From Gottfriedia luciferensis (GTDB lineage Bacteria > Bacillota > Bacilli > Bacillales > Bacillaceae_G), in NCBI RefSeq assembly GCF_001712755.1, contig NZ_MDKC01000010.1, forward strand, positions 1 to 64,000: DNA of 64,000 nt, read 5' to 3'. Position 1 is the stretch's first letter; each line of letters starts with the position of its first letter. Made by a program: the position numbers and the translations under genes. Shown one piece after another: positions 16,897 through 24,177 of the stretch. The notes under the pieces are model-generated. The model was not told the DNA's origin. It worked only from the letters and a program-made list of their open reading frames with translations, and did not search any database.

Positions 16897-18314
16897 AGAA
16901 AATTATTCGAAATGGAACAATTGTCACTGCAACGGATACTTATAAGGCTGATATTTTAATAGAAGAAGATAAAATTTCTGCAATTGGTTTAAATTTCGAT
17001 CGGACAGATGCAGAAGTTATTGATGCTTCAGGTCATTATATTTTTCCAGGTGGAGTAGATCCGCATACACATTTAGATATGCCGTTTGGTGGAACTGTCA
17101 CAAAGGATGATTTTGAATCTGGAACGATTGCGGCTGCTTTTGGGGGAACAACAACCATTATTGATTTTTGTTTAACGAATAAAGGAGAACCACTCCAAAA
17201 TGCAATCGAAACATGGCATGAAAAATCCAAAAATAAAGCAGTGATCGATTATAGCTTTCATCTTATGATTGGCGAAATAAATGATGATGTTTTAAAAGAG
17301 TTACCTAGAGTAATAGAAAAAGAGGGAATCACATCATTTAAAGTATTTATGGCTTATAAAAATGTATTTCAAGCTGATGATGCGACGTTGTATCGTACTC
17401 TATTAGCAGCAAAGGAATATGGGGCACTAGTAATGGTGCATGCGGAAAACGGTGATGTTGTAGATTATTTAATCAATCAAGCTTTAGCTGAAGGAAAAGT
17501 AGAACCTATTTACCATGCATTGACACGTCCCCCAGAAGTAGAGGGAGAAGCGACTGGTAGAGCGGCTACATTAACTGGCCTAGCAAATTCACAACTATAT
17601 GTCGTTCATGTTACTTGTGCAGAGGCGGTTGAAAAAATAACGGAAGCCCGAAATAATGGAATTGATATATGGGGTGAAACATGCCCACAATACTTAGTGC
17701 TTGATCAGTCTATGCTAGAAAAGCCTGACTTTGAAGGAGCAAAATATGTTTGGTCTCCTCCTCTCCGCGAAAAATGGAACCAAGATGTGCTATGGAATGC
17801 TTTAAAAAATGGAAATCTACAAACGTTAGGGTCTGATCAATGTTCTTTTGACTTTAAAGGACAAAAGGATCTAGGTCGAGACGATTTTTCAAAAATCCCT
17901 AACGGAGGACCGATGATTGAAGATCGAGTAAGTATATTATTCTCTGAAGGCGTTAAAAAAGGCAGGATCTCATTAAACCAATTCGTTGATATCTCTTCTA
18001 CTAGAGGTGCAAAGCTATTTGGTTTATATCCACAAAAAGGAACAATAGCGGTCGGTTCAGATGCTGATTTAGTGATTTTTGATCCGAATTGTAAACGAAC
18101 GATTTCTTCAGAAACACACCATATGGCAGTCGACTATAACGCATTCGAGGGAATGGAAGTAACAGGTGAACCAGTGAGTGTATTAGTTCGTGGAGAATTT
18201 GTCATAAGGGAAAAGCGATTCGTAGGAAATGCAGGTAGTGGGCAGTTCTTAAAGAGGAAGAAGTATGGTGAAACTAGTTTAATAGAAGAGATTAGTAACG
18301 AAGGGAAGAAGTAA
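16893..18314 (+). CDS. hydA: Dihydropyrimidinase (hydantoinase)
   Basis: This 473-residue cyclic amidohydrolase opens dihydrouracil or dihydrothymine to the N-carbamoyl-beta-amino acid. Zinc ligands H58 and H60 are in 'DPHTHLDMPF'. The carboxylated lysine is K150 in 'FKVFMAYKN'. The 'GSDQCSFDFKGQKDLG' region is typical of dihydropyrimidinases. It forms an operon with preT and preA. The gene for the next step, beta-ureidopropionase, is not adjacent. Confidence 0.92.
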   Translation: MKKIIRNGTIVTATDTYKADILIEEDKISAIGLNFDRTDAEVIDASGHYIFPGGVDPHTHLDMPFGGTVTKDDFESGTIAAAFGGTTTIIDFCLTNKGEPLQNAIETWHEKSKNKAVIDYSFHLMIGEINDDVLKELPRVIEKEGITSFKVFMAYKNVFQADDATLYRTLLAAKEYGALVMVHAENGDVVDYLINQALAEGKVEPIYHALTRPPEVEGEATGRAATLTGLANSQLYVVHVTCAEAVEKITEARNNGIDIWGETCPQYLVLDQSMLEKPDFEGAKYVWSPPLREKWNQDVLWNALKNGNLQTLGSDQCSFDFKGQKDLGRDDFSKIPNGGPMIEDRVSILFSEGVKKGRISLNQFVDISSTRGAKLFGLYPQKGTIAVGSDADLVIFDPNCKRTISSETHHMAVDYNAFEGMEVTGEPVSVLVRGEFVIREKRFVGNAGSGQFLKRKKYGETSLIEEISNEGKK

Positions 18315-18317
18315 TCA

Positions 18318-18539
18318 ATGTCAACTTATAAGGAATTTTTAATTGAAAGAAATCAAATTGATTCCCTTATAAAGAAAGGCTACCAGATTAAGAGTGTAAG
18401 AGAAACGCTAGACGGAGCTTATGTTGACTTTGAAAATCAAGAGGAAGAGGATCGGTTTATAACGCTCCATATTATGAATGCTGATACTCGTAAATATTTT
18501 GGATCGTTAATTATAAAACAGTTTGGGGTTCATCTTTGA
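18318..18539 (+). CDS. Small hypothetical protein in the pyrimidine operon
   Basis: This is a 73-residue soluble protein that I do not recognise. It is charged, has no signal peptide or membrane segment, and shows mixed helix/strand character ('IDSLIKKGYQIKSVRETLDGAYVDFE'). The ATG is preceded by GAAGGGAAG and follows the hydantoinase stop by three bases, so cotranslation is likely. Its position suggests a role with the dihydropyrimidinase or its product, which is inference only. Confidence 0.6.
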   Translation: MSTYKEFLIERNQIDSLIKKGYQIKSVRETLDGAYVDFENQEEEDRFITLHIMNADTRKYFGSLIIKQFGVHL

Positions 18540-18545
18540 AAATTA

Positions 18546-18888
18546 GAGAATCTCTAAATAAAATGGGCGAATTGCAATTAAAATCTGTGAATCGCAAATA
18601 AAAGGGCCGAAACGCAATTGAAATTTGAGAATCGCAAATAAAAAGGCCGAATCGCAATTAAAATTAGAGAATCGCAAATAAAAGGGCCGAATCGCAATTA
18701 AAATTAGAGAATCGCAAATTAAAGGGCCGAATCGCAATTAAAATTAGAGAATCGCAAATAAAAGTGCCGAAACGCAAATAAAATCCGAGAATCGCAAATA
18801 AAAAGGCCGAATCGCAAATAAAAAGGCCGAATCGCAAATAAAAAGGCCGAATCGCAATTAAAATCCGTGAATCACAAATAAAAATAGT
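18546..18888. repeat. 20-bp-period tandem repeat, about 17 units
   Basis: Sixteen units of 20 bases run from 18569 to 18888, with one degenerate unit before them. Two unit types alternate: GAATCGCAAATAAAAGGGCC and GAATCGCAATTAAAATTAGA. Three identical units occur near the right end. The period equals about two helical turns, so every CGCAA block lies on the same face. Twenty is not a multiple of three, so coding is unlikely. From 18889 to 19123 I see no gene. Confidence 0.95.
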
Positions 18889-19123
18889 AAAATCACAATT
18901 AACATTGAAATCGAGTGTTCTAAAAGATTAAATCATTAAAAAAATAGATGAATTTCACTCGGATTATTAAAAGATGATTTGAATTTTAGCTAGTTTTGCT
19001 ACTTTTTATTAAAAACGATGCAATCCTGGTAAGCTTTTAAACGAATCTGCAATGATCAAGCAAAACAGAACGTCACGCATTAAATGATGATATACTTACT
19101 GGCAAAAACCAATAATGAATGAC

Positions 19124-19168
19124 AAATCGCATCTCATCCGTAACTACTAACGGGATATGCGATTTTTT
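19124..19168 (+). terminator. Intrinsic terminator, convergent region
   Basis: Arms AAATCGCAT..CATCCG and CGGGAT..ATGCGATTT form a hairpin followed by TTTTTT. It probably ends the pyrimidine operon, although it lies about 590 bases after the last gene. Confidence 0.7.
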
Positions 19169-19176
19169 CTATTTAA

Positions 19177-19231
19177 AAGGCTTTCCCATTAGTCAGTCAC
19201 TTAAACTAATGGAAAAGCCTAATTTTTTTAT
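19177..19231. terminator. Bidirectional terminator at the dehydrogenase end
   Basis: AGGCTTTCCCATTAGT (19179-19194) pairs with ACTAATGGAAAAGCCT (19205-19220). A T run follows on the plus strand and a T-containing tract on the minus strand. It serves the minus-strand dehydrogenase gene and can also stop plus-strand transcripts. Confidence 0.75.
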
Positions 19232-20698
19232 TTACTCTAATCTACTAGTAATCATTTTTTTCCTTGTATAGAATTCAACCCCATCTGCACCATTTGCGTG
19301 TAGGTCACCATAGAACGAGTTTTTCCAACCAGAGAATGGAAAGAAAGCCATTGGTGCGGGCACGCCAATGTTAACTCCGAGCATTCCTACTTCAATGTTA
19401 TCTCGGAAGTATCGAATACTTGATGCACTGTCTGTAAAGATACAAGCTCCATTTCCAAAATCTGACTTGTTCGTTAGCTCAATCGCTTCTTCTAATGTTT
19501 CAACTCTAACGATTGATAGAACTGGTGCGAAAATTTCTTCTTTCCAGATTTTCATAGATGGGTTCACATTATCAAAGATCGTAGGTCCAATAAAGTAGCC
19601 TTTTTCTTTTCGAATTAAATCATTTCGTCCATCTCTTAATAATATGGCACCTTCTTGTATTCCACATTCAATATATTGTTCCGTCCGTTCACGATGTTCC
19701 TTGCGAATGACGGGACCTAGAAATACATCTTCATCCAATCCATTTCCGATTGTGATGTTATCCGCTTCTATTTTTAATTTCTCTATTAAAGGATCTGCAA
19801 TGTCTCCAACTGCTACGACCACTGAGCAAGCCATACATCGTTCACCTGCAGAACCGTATGCAGCTGTAACGATTTGCTTAACCGTTTCTTCTAAGTTTGC
19901 ATCTTGTAAAACGATACTATGATTTTTCGCACCAGCTAAAGCTTGAACACGCTTACCGTTTGCAGAGGCAGTTTTATATACATATTCCGCCACTGGCTGT
20001 GAACCTACAAATGAGATAGCTGGAACATCCTTGTTTTGAAGTAATTCGTTTACAATTTCGTGTGCTCCGTGAACAATATTGAACACACCCTTTGGTAGAC
20101 CTGCTTCGGTAAAAAGTTCTGCTAAACGATTTGCAAGAAGTGGAGTACGTTCTGAAGGCTTTAAGATAAAAGTATTTCCACAAGCAATAGCTAATGGGAA
20201 CATCCAACAAGGTACCATCATTGGAAAATTAAAAGGCGTAATGCCTCCTACTACGCCAACAGGATATCGATACATTGCCGATTCTATATTTGTAGCTATA
20301 TCAGGTAGTTGTTTACCCATCATTAATGTTGGTGCGCCGGCAGCAAATTCTACGCATTCTATTCCACGTTGAACTTCCCCATATGCCTCATTATAGCTTT
20401 TGCCATTCTCAATCGTTATTAAATTAGCAAGTTCATCCCAATGTTCAACTAACAATTGCTGATATGAAAATAGTATTCTTGCTCTTTTTGGAACAGGTGT
20501 TTTACTCCATGTAGTAAAAGCGTTTTTAGCTGCTTTTACAGCATTTTCTAAATCTGATTTAGTTGATAAAGGAACAAACGCTAGTATTTCTTCGGTAGCA
20601 GGATTAGGAACTGGGATTGTTTTGGCATTTGGTGAAGCATCAATCCATTCACCATTAATAAAATTCTTTAATACTTTAATATTTGTTTGAGTGGACAT
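19232..20698 (-). CDS. mmsA: CoA-acylating (methyl)malonate-semialdehyde dehydrogenase
   Basis: This 488-residue aldehyde dehydrogenase converts malonate or methylmalonate semialdehyde to acetyl- or propionyl-CoA with NAD and CoA. The catalytic Cys is C288 in 'GERCMACS'. '[20 protein letters not shown]' and 'LKPSERTP' are typical of the MmsA/IolA type. It lies 19 bases after the aminotransferase in one operon, and its substrate is that enzyme's product. No iol genes are nearby, so a beta-alanine role is more likely than inositol catabolism. Confidence 0.9.
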   Translation of the reverse strand: MSTQTNIKVLKNFINGEWIDASPNAKTIPVPNPATEEILAFVPLSTKSDLENAVKAAKNAFTTWSKTPVPKRARILFSYQQLLVEHWDELANLITIENGKSYNEAYGEVQRGIECVEFAAGAPTLMMGKQLPDIATNIESAMYRYPVGVVGGITPFNFPMMVPCWMFPLAIACGNTFILKPSERTPLLANRLAELFTEAGLPKGVFNIVHGAHEIVNELLQNKDVPAISFVGSQPVAEYVYKTASANGKRVQALAGAKNHSIVLQDANLEETVKQIVTAAYGSAGERCMACSVVVAVGDIADPLIEKLKIEADNITIGNGLDEDVFLGPVIRKEHRERTEQYIECGIQEGAILLRDGRNDLIRKEKGYFIGPTIFDNVNPSMKIWKEEIFAPVLSIVRVETLEEAIELTNKSDFGNGACIFTDSASSIRYFRDNIEVGMLGVNIGVPAPMAFFPFSGWKNSFYGDLHANGADGVEFYTRKKMITSRLE

Positions 20699-20717
20699 AG
20701 AATTTCACCTCGTACGA

Positions 20718-22091
20718 TTATAGGTTTGAGAATGCTTTGTTTAAAGTAGATACGATAAAGTCAAGCTCTTCATCAGTTGTTGTAAATGGAGGAGAAAGTG
20801 TAAGAATATTATTATAGCCTGGGACGGTATCTCCATTTCGACCGATTATTAATCCTTGTGCCTTACATTCGGTTATTATTTTTAATACCATTTCTGGACT
20901 AGCAGGTTTTTTACTCTTTTTATCTTCAACAAGCTCAATTCCTGCAATAAAACCAAAGCTGCGGATATCTCCAACATTTTTATAAATTAGCAAACCGTCT
21001 AATTTTTTACGAAGCTCATCACCTAAATAGCTAGCACGTTCAATTAAATTTTCTTTTTCAATTATTTCTAAGTTTTTAAGTGCAACTGCACATGAAGCAG
21101 GATTTCCTCCAAATGTGTTCACATGACGAAAATGATGATCTGCTCCAGGCTGTTTAAATACGTCATATAGTTCGCTTCTTACTGCAGTTGCTGAAAGAGG
21201 AGAATAGGCACTCGTCATTCCTTTAGCCATTGTGACGATATCAGGTTTTATACCGAAGTTTTGGTGTCCAAACTGTTTTCCAGATCTGCCAAACCCACAG
21301 ATTACTTCGTCAACAATTAGTAAAATACCAAATTTATCACAAATTTCTCGAACTTTTGTTAAGTATTCGGCAGGTGGTACAATTACTCCTCCACCTGTAA
21401 TCACTGGCTCCATAATGATTCCAGCAATCGTTTCAGCACCTTCATAATTAATAACATCCTCGATAGCTTTCGCACATTGGATGCCGCAATCTCCATACGT
21501 TTTACCGAAAGGACATCGATAACAATAAGGTGGTGCTACATGTTGAAAACCTGAAGAAAGAGGTTCATATTTAACTTTGCGATTAGCTTGACCAGTAGCA
21601 CTTAAAGCACCCATAGAATTACCATGATAAGCTCGATATCTTGAAATAAATTTATAACGCAGGGGCTCACCATTTTGGTGATGATATTGTCTAGCGATCT
21701 TAAAAGCTACTTCATTCGCATCGGATCCTGAATTAGAATAAAAAATACGATAGTCTCCAGCGAGCCATTCATTTAACTTTTCAGCTAATAAGATAGAGGG
21801 AACATTACCTTGAGACATTGGAACATAGGGAATTGCTTGAATTTGTTCAGCAGCAGCTTTGGCGATTTCCTCGCGACCGTATCCTACATTCACACACCAT
21901 AATCCAGACATCCCGTCTAAATAATTTTTACCATCAATATCAGTGACTGTACTATTTTTTCCGGATACTAAAACCATTGGATTTGGATTGTGAGGCGACA
22001 TATGATGCCATACATATTTTTGGTCTAATTCAAGAAGCTCTTCTTTTGAAAGAGAAGTAGAAGGAGTTGCTTTTACAGTTTTATCATTCAC
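20718..22091 (-). CDS. Class III omega-aminotransferase, likely beta-alanine:pyruvate
   Basis: This is a 457-residue PLP enzyme of the class III family. The PLP lysine is K290 in 'VTMAKGMTSAYSPLSA', preceded by 'LIVDEVICGFGRSGK'. The context is a semialdehyde dehydrogenase downstream and a convergent pyrimidine-reduction operon. This supports beta-alanine or 3-aminoisobutyrate as amino donor, but other omega-amino acids or taurine are possible. Confidence 0.85.
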   Translation of the reverse strand: MNDKTVKATPSTSLSKEELLELDQKYVWHHMSPHNPNPMVLVSGKNSTVTDIDGKNYLDGMSGLWCVNVGYGREEIAKAAAEQIQAIPYVPMSQGNVPSILLAEKLNEWLAGDYRIFYSNSGSDANEVAFKIARQYHHQNGEPLRYKFISRYRAYHGNSMGALSATGQANRKVKYEPLSSGFQHVAPPYCYRCPFGKTYGDCGIQCAKAIEDVINYEGAETIAGIIMEPVITGGGVIVPPAEYLTKVREICDKFGILLIVDEVICGFGRSGKQFGHQNFGIKPDIVTMAKGMTSAYSPLSATAVRSELYDVFKQPGADHHFRHVNTFGGNPASCAVALKNLEIIEKENLIERASYLGDELRKKLDGLLIYKNVGDIRSFGFIAGIELVEDKKSKKPASPEMVLKIITECKAQGLIIGRNGDTVPGYNNILTLSPPFTTTDEELDFIVSTLNKAFSNL

Positions 22092-22108
22092 TGTTAGTCA
22101 CCAACTTT

Positions 22109-22195
22109 CAAAATTCTAGTTTTATTTGAAATCCTCTTTATTAATTAATATTACAGAAGGATTTATATTATCCTTTTTGCTGGACAAAATTCTAG
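22109..22195 (-). promoter_or_regulatory. Direct 11-bp repeat upstream of the aminotransferase operon
   Basis: CAAAATTCTAG occurs at 22109-22119 and 22185-22195, 76 bases apart (about seven helical turns), in the promoter region of the minus-strand operon. This may be a pair of regulator sites. The regulator is unknown. Confidence 0.35.
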
Positions 22196-22225
22196 ATTAA
22201 ATGAATTATGATTAAATATAAAAAA

Positions 22226-22254
22226 ATAACCGCTAATATAGTATATTAGCGGTT
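22226..22254 (-). terminator. Terminator of the CBS/MpsC-like operon
   Basis: AACCGCTAATAT and ATATTAGCGGTT form a near-perfect hairpin. The T-run needed for termination lies on the minus strand, directly after the CBS gene stop. Confidence 0.85.
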
Positions 22255-22667
22255 TAATGGCTTTCTTTTAATAAATTCTTACTACAATACTCAATAATTT
22301 CTTTTCTCTTCACCATACCTATAAACACATCTTTATCATCAATAACAGGAATGAAGTTTTGATTAATAGCTCGTGTAAATAAATCTTCTATTTGTGCATT
22401 AATTGATACGGGCTCATATATGTTGTGCAGGGAAATTTCTTTTAAACTGATTTCGTTCGTATTAGAAAATGATAAACTTGCCGTATTTTTTAATTTCCAT
22501 AATAAGTCACCTTCAGTAAGTGTACCAACGTATCTACCATCATCATCTACTAAAGGTATAGCCGTATAACGATGATGTTCCATTTTTTCAAGTGCTTGAC
22601 GCATAGTTGAATTGATATTCATATATACTAGTTCGTTTTTGGGGGTAAAGAAAAACGCGATATTCAT
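22254..22667 (-). CDS. CBS-domain pair protein
   Basis: This 137-residue protein consists of two CBS motifs. The first includes 'ALEKMEHHRYTAIPLVDDDGRYVGTLTEGDLL'-like residues (about 24-57); the second includes 'NFIPVIDDKDVFIGMVKRKEII' (about 105-127). CBS pairs bind adenine nucleotides. Its size and layout resemble the c-di-AMP-binding CBS protein DarB (YkuL) of Bacillus subtilis. It is downstream of an MpsC-like gene and a c-di-AMP riboswitch, which makes c-di-AMP a reasonable ligand guess. AAGGAG precedes the ATG. Confidence 0.8.
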   Translation of the reverse strand: MNIAFFFTPKNELVYMNINSTMRQALEKMEHHRYTAIPLVDDDGRYVGTLTEGDLLWKLKNTASLSFSNTNEISLKEISLHNIYEPVSINAQIEDLFTRAINQNFIPVIDDKDVFIGMVKRKEIIEYCSKNLLKESH

Positions 22668-22708
22668 TTTTCGTACTCCTTAATATAGTTTAATTATAAT
22701 TTGTATTT

Positions 22709-23077
22709 TTAGGTTTCAAGTAATTTACTAATATTTTGTTCCATTACAAAAACTTCAATTCGCTCACCAGTTTTTGTACTCGTATCACTATGACTTGATA
22801 AAACCTTACATCCTGTATGTTTTTCAATAATTTCTTCATATTCTTTACTATACATTTCTCTAAGGACTTGGCGCATTTTTTTTACAAGACTTTTGCCTGT
22901 GTTGTGTGAAACTAAATGTTTCTCTTCGGTTGTCAATACGCCTTTGAATCGAAGGATAATCATGTCTTCAACAATATATGTTTTTGCTTCTTGAGGACCT
23001 CTTCCAATTAACTCTCTTTGGAATTTTATAAATGCCTCACTTAATTCGATTTCCAGTTTTTTTTTCGTTGTTAACAT
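22709..23077 (-). CDS. DUF2294 / MpsC-like protein
   Basis: This is a 122-residue protein of the DUF2294 family: 'ELSEAFIKFQRELIGRGPQEAKTYIVEDMIILRFKG' is the family pattern, read in segments from about residue 12. Family members are called MpsC in the staphylococcal MpsABC cation/bicarbonate system, but MpsA/B homologues are not adjacent here. AGGAGAG precedes the ATG. A riboswitch and terminator lie in its leader. Confidence 0.8.
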   Translation of the reverse strand: MLTTKKKLEIELSEAFIKFQRELIGRGPQEAKTYIVEDMIILRFKGVLTTEEKHLVSHNTGKSLVKKMRQVLREMYSKEYEEIIEKHTGCKVLSSHSDTSTKTGERIEVFVMEQNISKLLET

Positions 23078-23107
23078 TAATATCTCTCCTATACTATTAT
23101 TTAAAAC

Positions 23108-23156
23108 AAAAAAATAGCCACAAGAAGAGAACTCTTCTCGTAGCTATTTATTTCAA
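23108..23156 (-). terminator. Riboswitch-linked terminator before the MpsC-like gene
   Basis: On the minus strand AAATAGCTACGAGAAGAG pairs with CTCTTCTTGTGGCTATTT and ends in a run of U. It lies between the riboswitch aptamer and the start codon, where an expression platform is expected. Confidence 0.88.
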
Positions 23157-23194
23157 TGGAAAGTATATTGAAATATTAATAACACGATTAAGTT

Positions 23195-23325
23195 TTACTC
23201 TCTTCAAACGCTGGCGAGGTTAGCTGACGGATTCGGACTTGAAAAGTTGCCCTACCATTTTGGATTCACCCCATGTGCAATGCACGAATTGGTTCCCCCG
23301 CTCGTATAAACGATTTAGCGATTAC
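23195..23325 (-). ncRNA. c-di-AMP (ydaO/yuaA) riboswitch, minus strand
   Basis: Read on the minus strand, the aptamer contains GCGGGGGAACCAATT, ATGGGGTGAATCC, a short AGGG segment, then CCGAATCCGTCAGCTAACC and a closing GC-rich arm. These are the conserved blocks of the ydaO-type aptamer. A terminator follows at 23108-23156. c-di-AMP binding normally turns the downstream genes off. Here these are the MpsC-like and CBS genes. Confidence 0.93.
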
Positions 23326-23355
23326 AGCAAATTAATTTATTTTGTTGATATATAT

Positions 23356-23383
23356 ATCATACAGAGATAAATAAAATTGTAAA
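23356..23383 (-). promoter_or_regulatory. Promoter of the minus-strand riboswitch
   Basis: On the minus strand TTTACA (23383-23378) and TATGAT (23361-23356) are spaced 16 bases, about 30 bases before the aptamer. Confidence 0.65.
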
Positions 23384-23432
23384 GGAATAAATATTTACAA
23401 AAATTTTATAAAAATTTTCATTGAAAAAACTC

Positions 23433-23461
23433 TTTACATGAAAAAAACATCGCCGTATAAT
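23433..23461 (+). promoter_or_regulatory. Promoter of the kdp operon
   Basis: TTTACA (23433-23438) and TATAAT (23456-23461) have a perfect 17-base spacer. It fires into the plus-strand riboswitch. Confidence 0.8.
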
Positions 23462-23477
23462 CAAATCAACAAAATAA

Positions 23478-23650
23478 TTATCGGCTTAATTACGAATCAT
23501 TCGTAAGCGGAGGAACCAATTTTTTGGGGTTAATTTTACATGAATGTAGAAGGGATGAGATACTCTTTCGCCATCCTACCCGACAGCTAACTTCGTAGGC
23601 TAAAGCGAGGGAGGTCAGTAGACCACCTAATTTGAACGGGTTTTTTTATT
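23478..23650 (+). ncRNA. c-di-AMP (ydaO/yuaA) riboswitch upstream of kdp
   Basis: The conserved blocks are GCGGAGGAACCAATT, TTGGGGTTAAT, an AAGGG segment, then CCCGACAGCTAACTTCGTAGGC. A GGTC/GACC hairpin and an eight-T run (23640-23647) follow and may be the expression platform. c-di-AMP is expected to reduce kdp expression when K+ is plentiful. The GGGGTGAA block is slightly degenerate (GGGGTTAA) relative to the other two copies. Confidence 0.88.
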
Positions 23651-23794
23651 GCCTTTTTGCAATAATTTTGCCTGAGCAAATCACTGTGTAGGTCTTTTTA
23701 TTTTGTTTTCAAATGGAAAATTCTGGATTATGCATAGAAAAGATCAGGGAGACAGAACACAAAGAGAGCAATACGCTAGCTGGGTGTTAGGTAG

Positions 23795-23930
23795 ACCAAT
23801 GAATACTTTTCTTCCAAATTCAATTAACTAAATCGTTATTAGTTGTAGACATATTTAATTAAAAAACTATGTTTATATCTACAATATTTAGTTAATTTGC
23901 TGGGGGATTAGTGTCCATTGGTCTTTTTTG
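23795..23930 (+). terminator. Large compound hairpin with U-tail before kdp
   Basis: AGACCAATGAATAC (from 23794) pairs imperfectly with GTGTCCATTGGTCT and is followed by TTTTTT at 23923. Nested inside is a perfect 12-bp stem, AATTAACTAAAT (23822-23833) with ATTTAGTTAATT (23886-23897), enclosing a further TTGTAGACATA/TATATCTACAA pair. It lies about 150 bases after the riboswitch, giving kdp a second leader terminator. The region 23655-23794 between them carries no gene. Confidence 0.6.
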
Positions 23931-23974
23931 TTGTTCAGAAAAAGGCATGAAATTTATGAGAGGGGAGAATTTGA

Positions 23975-24061
23975 ATGATCAATGACTTAACAATGATTGG
24001 TCTACTTGTTATCGTTTTTGCAGTTTTTTGGGGTTTTACAATTTTTTGCGAAAAAGCGTAA
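23975..24061 (+). CDS. Small membrane protein upstream of kdpF
   Basis: This is a 28-residue ORF with AGAGGGGAGAAT directly upstream of its ATG. It encodes a single hydrophobic helix ('MIGLLVIVFAVFWGFTIF') ending in CEKA. It stops 13 bases before kdpF. From memory, short one-helix proteins with an aromatic face and a terminal C-E/D motif occur upstream of kdpF in other bacteria. A role as an accessory subunit is inference. Confidence 0.6.
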   Translation: MINDLTMIGLLVIVFAVFWGFTIFCEKA

Positions 24062-24074
24062 GGGGGATATATTG

Positions 24075-24152
24075 ATGCTTATTCCAGCAATTATAGGGAT
24101 TGTTCTTATTCTATATTTAATTTTTGTACTAATTAAACCAGAGAAATTTTAG
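24075..24152 (+). CDS. kdpF: K+-transporting ATPase stabilising subunit KdpF
   Basis: This 25-residue single-helix peptide ('GIVLILYLIFVLIKPEKF') matches KdpF, including the typical K-P-E-K/R-F end. AGGGGGATAT lies before the ATG. It is 25 bases upstream of kdpA. It stabilises the KdpABC complex in the membrane. Confidence 0.88.
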   Translation: MLIPAIIGIVLILYLIFVLIKPEKF

Positions 24153-24177
24153 TTAAACATGTGGGAGGAATTTTTAA

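Noticed and set aside
18543-18737. Minus-strand ORF of 64 residues across the tandem repeat
   Set aside because: It is a by-product of the repeat; the 20-base period is not a multiple of three and no ribosome site precedes it.
18546-18888. CRISPR-like array
   Set aside because: There are no unique spacers: the 20-base units follow each other directly with two near-identical variants, and no cas genes are nearby.
23740-23935. T-box leader before kdp
   Set aside because: An AGAGAG and a GCTGGGTGTTAG block look faintly T-box-like, but the TGGnACCGCG antiterminator sequence is absent and kdp is not an amino-acid gene.
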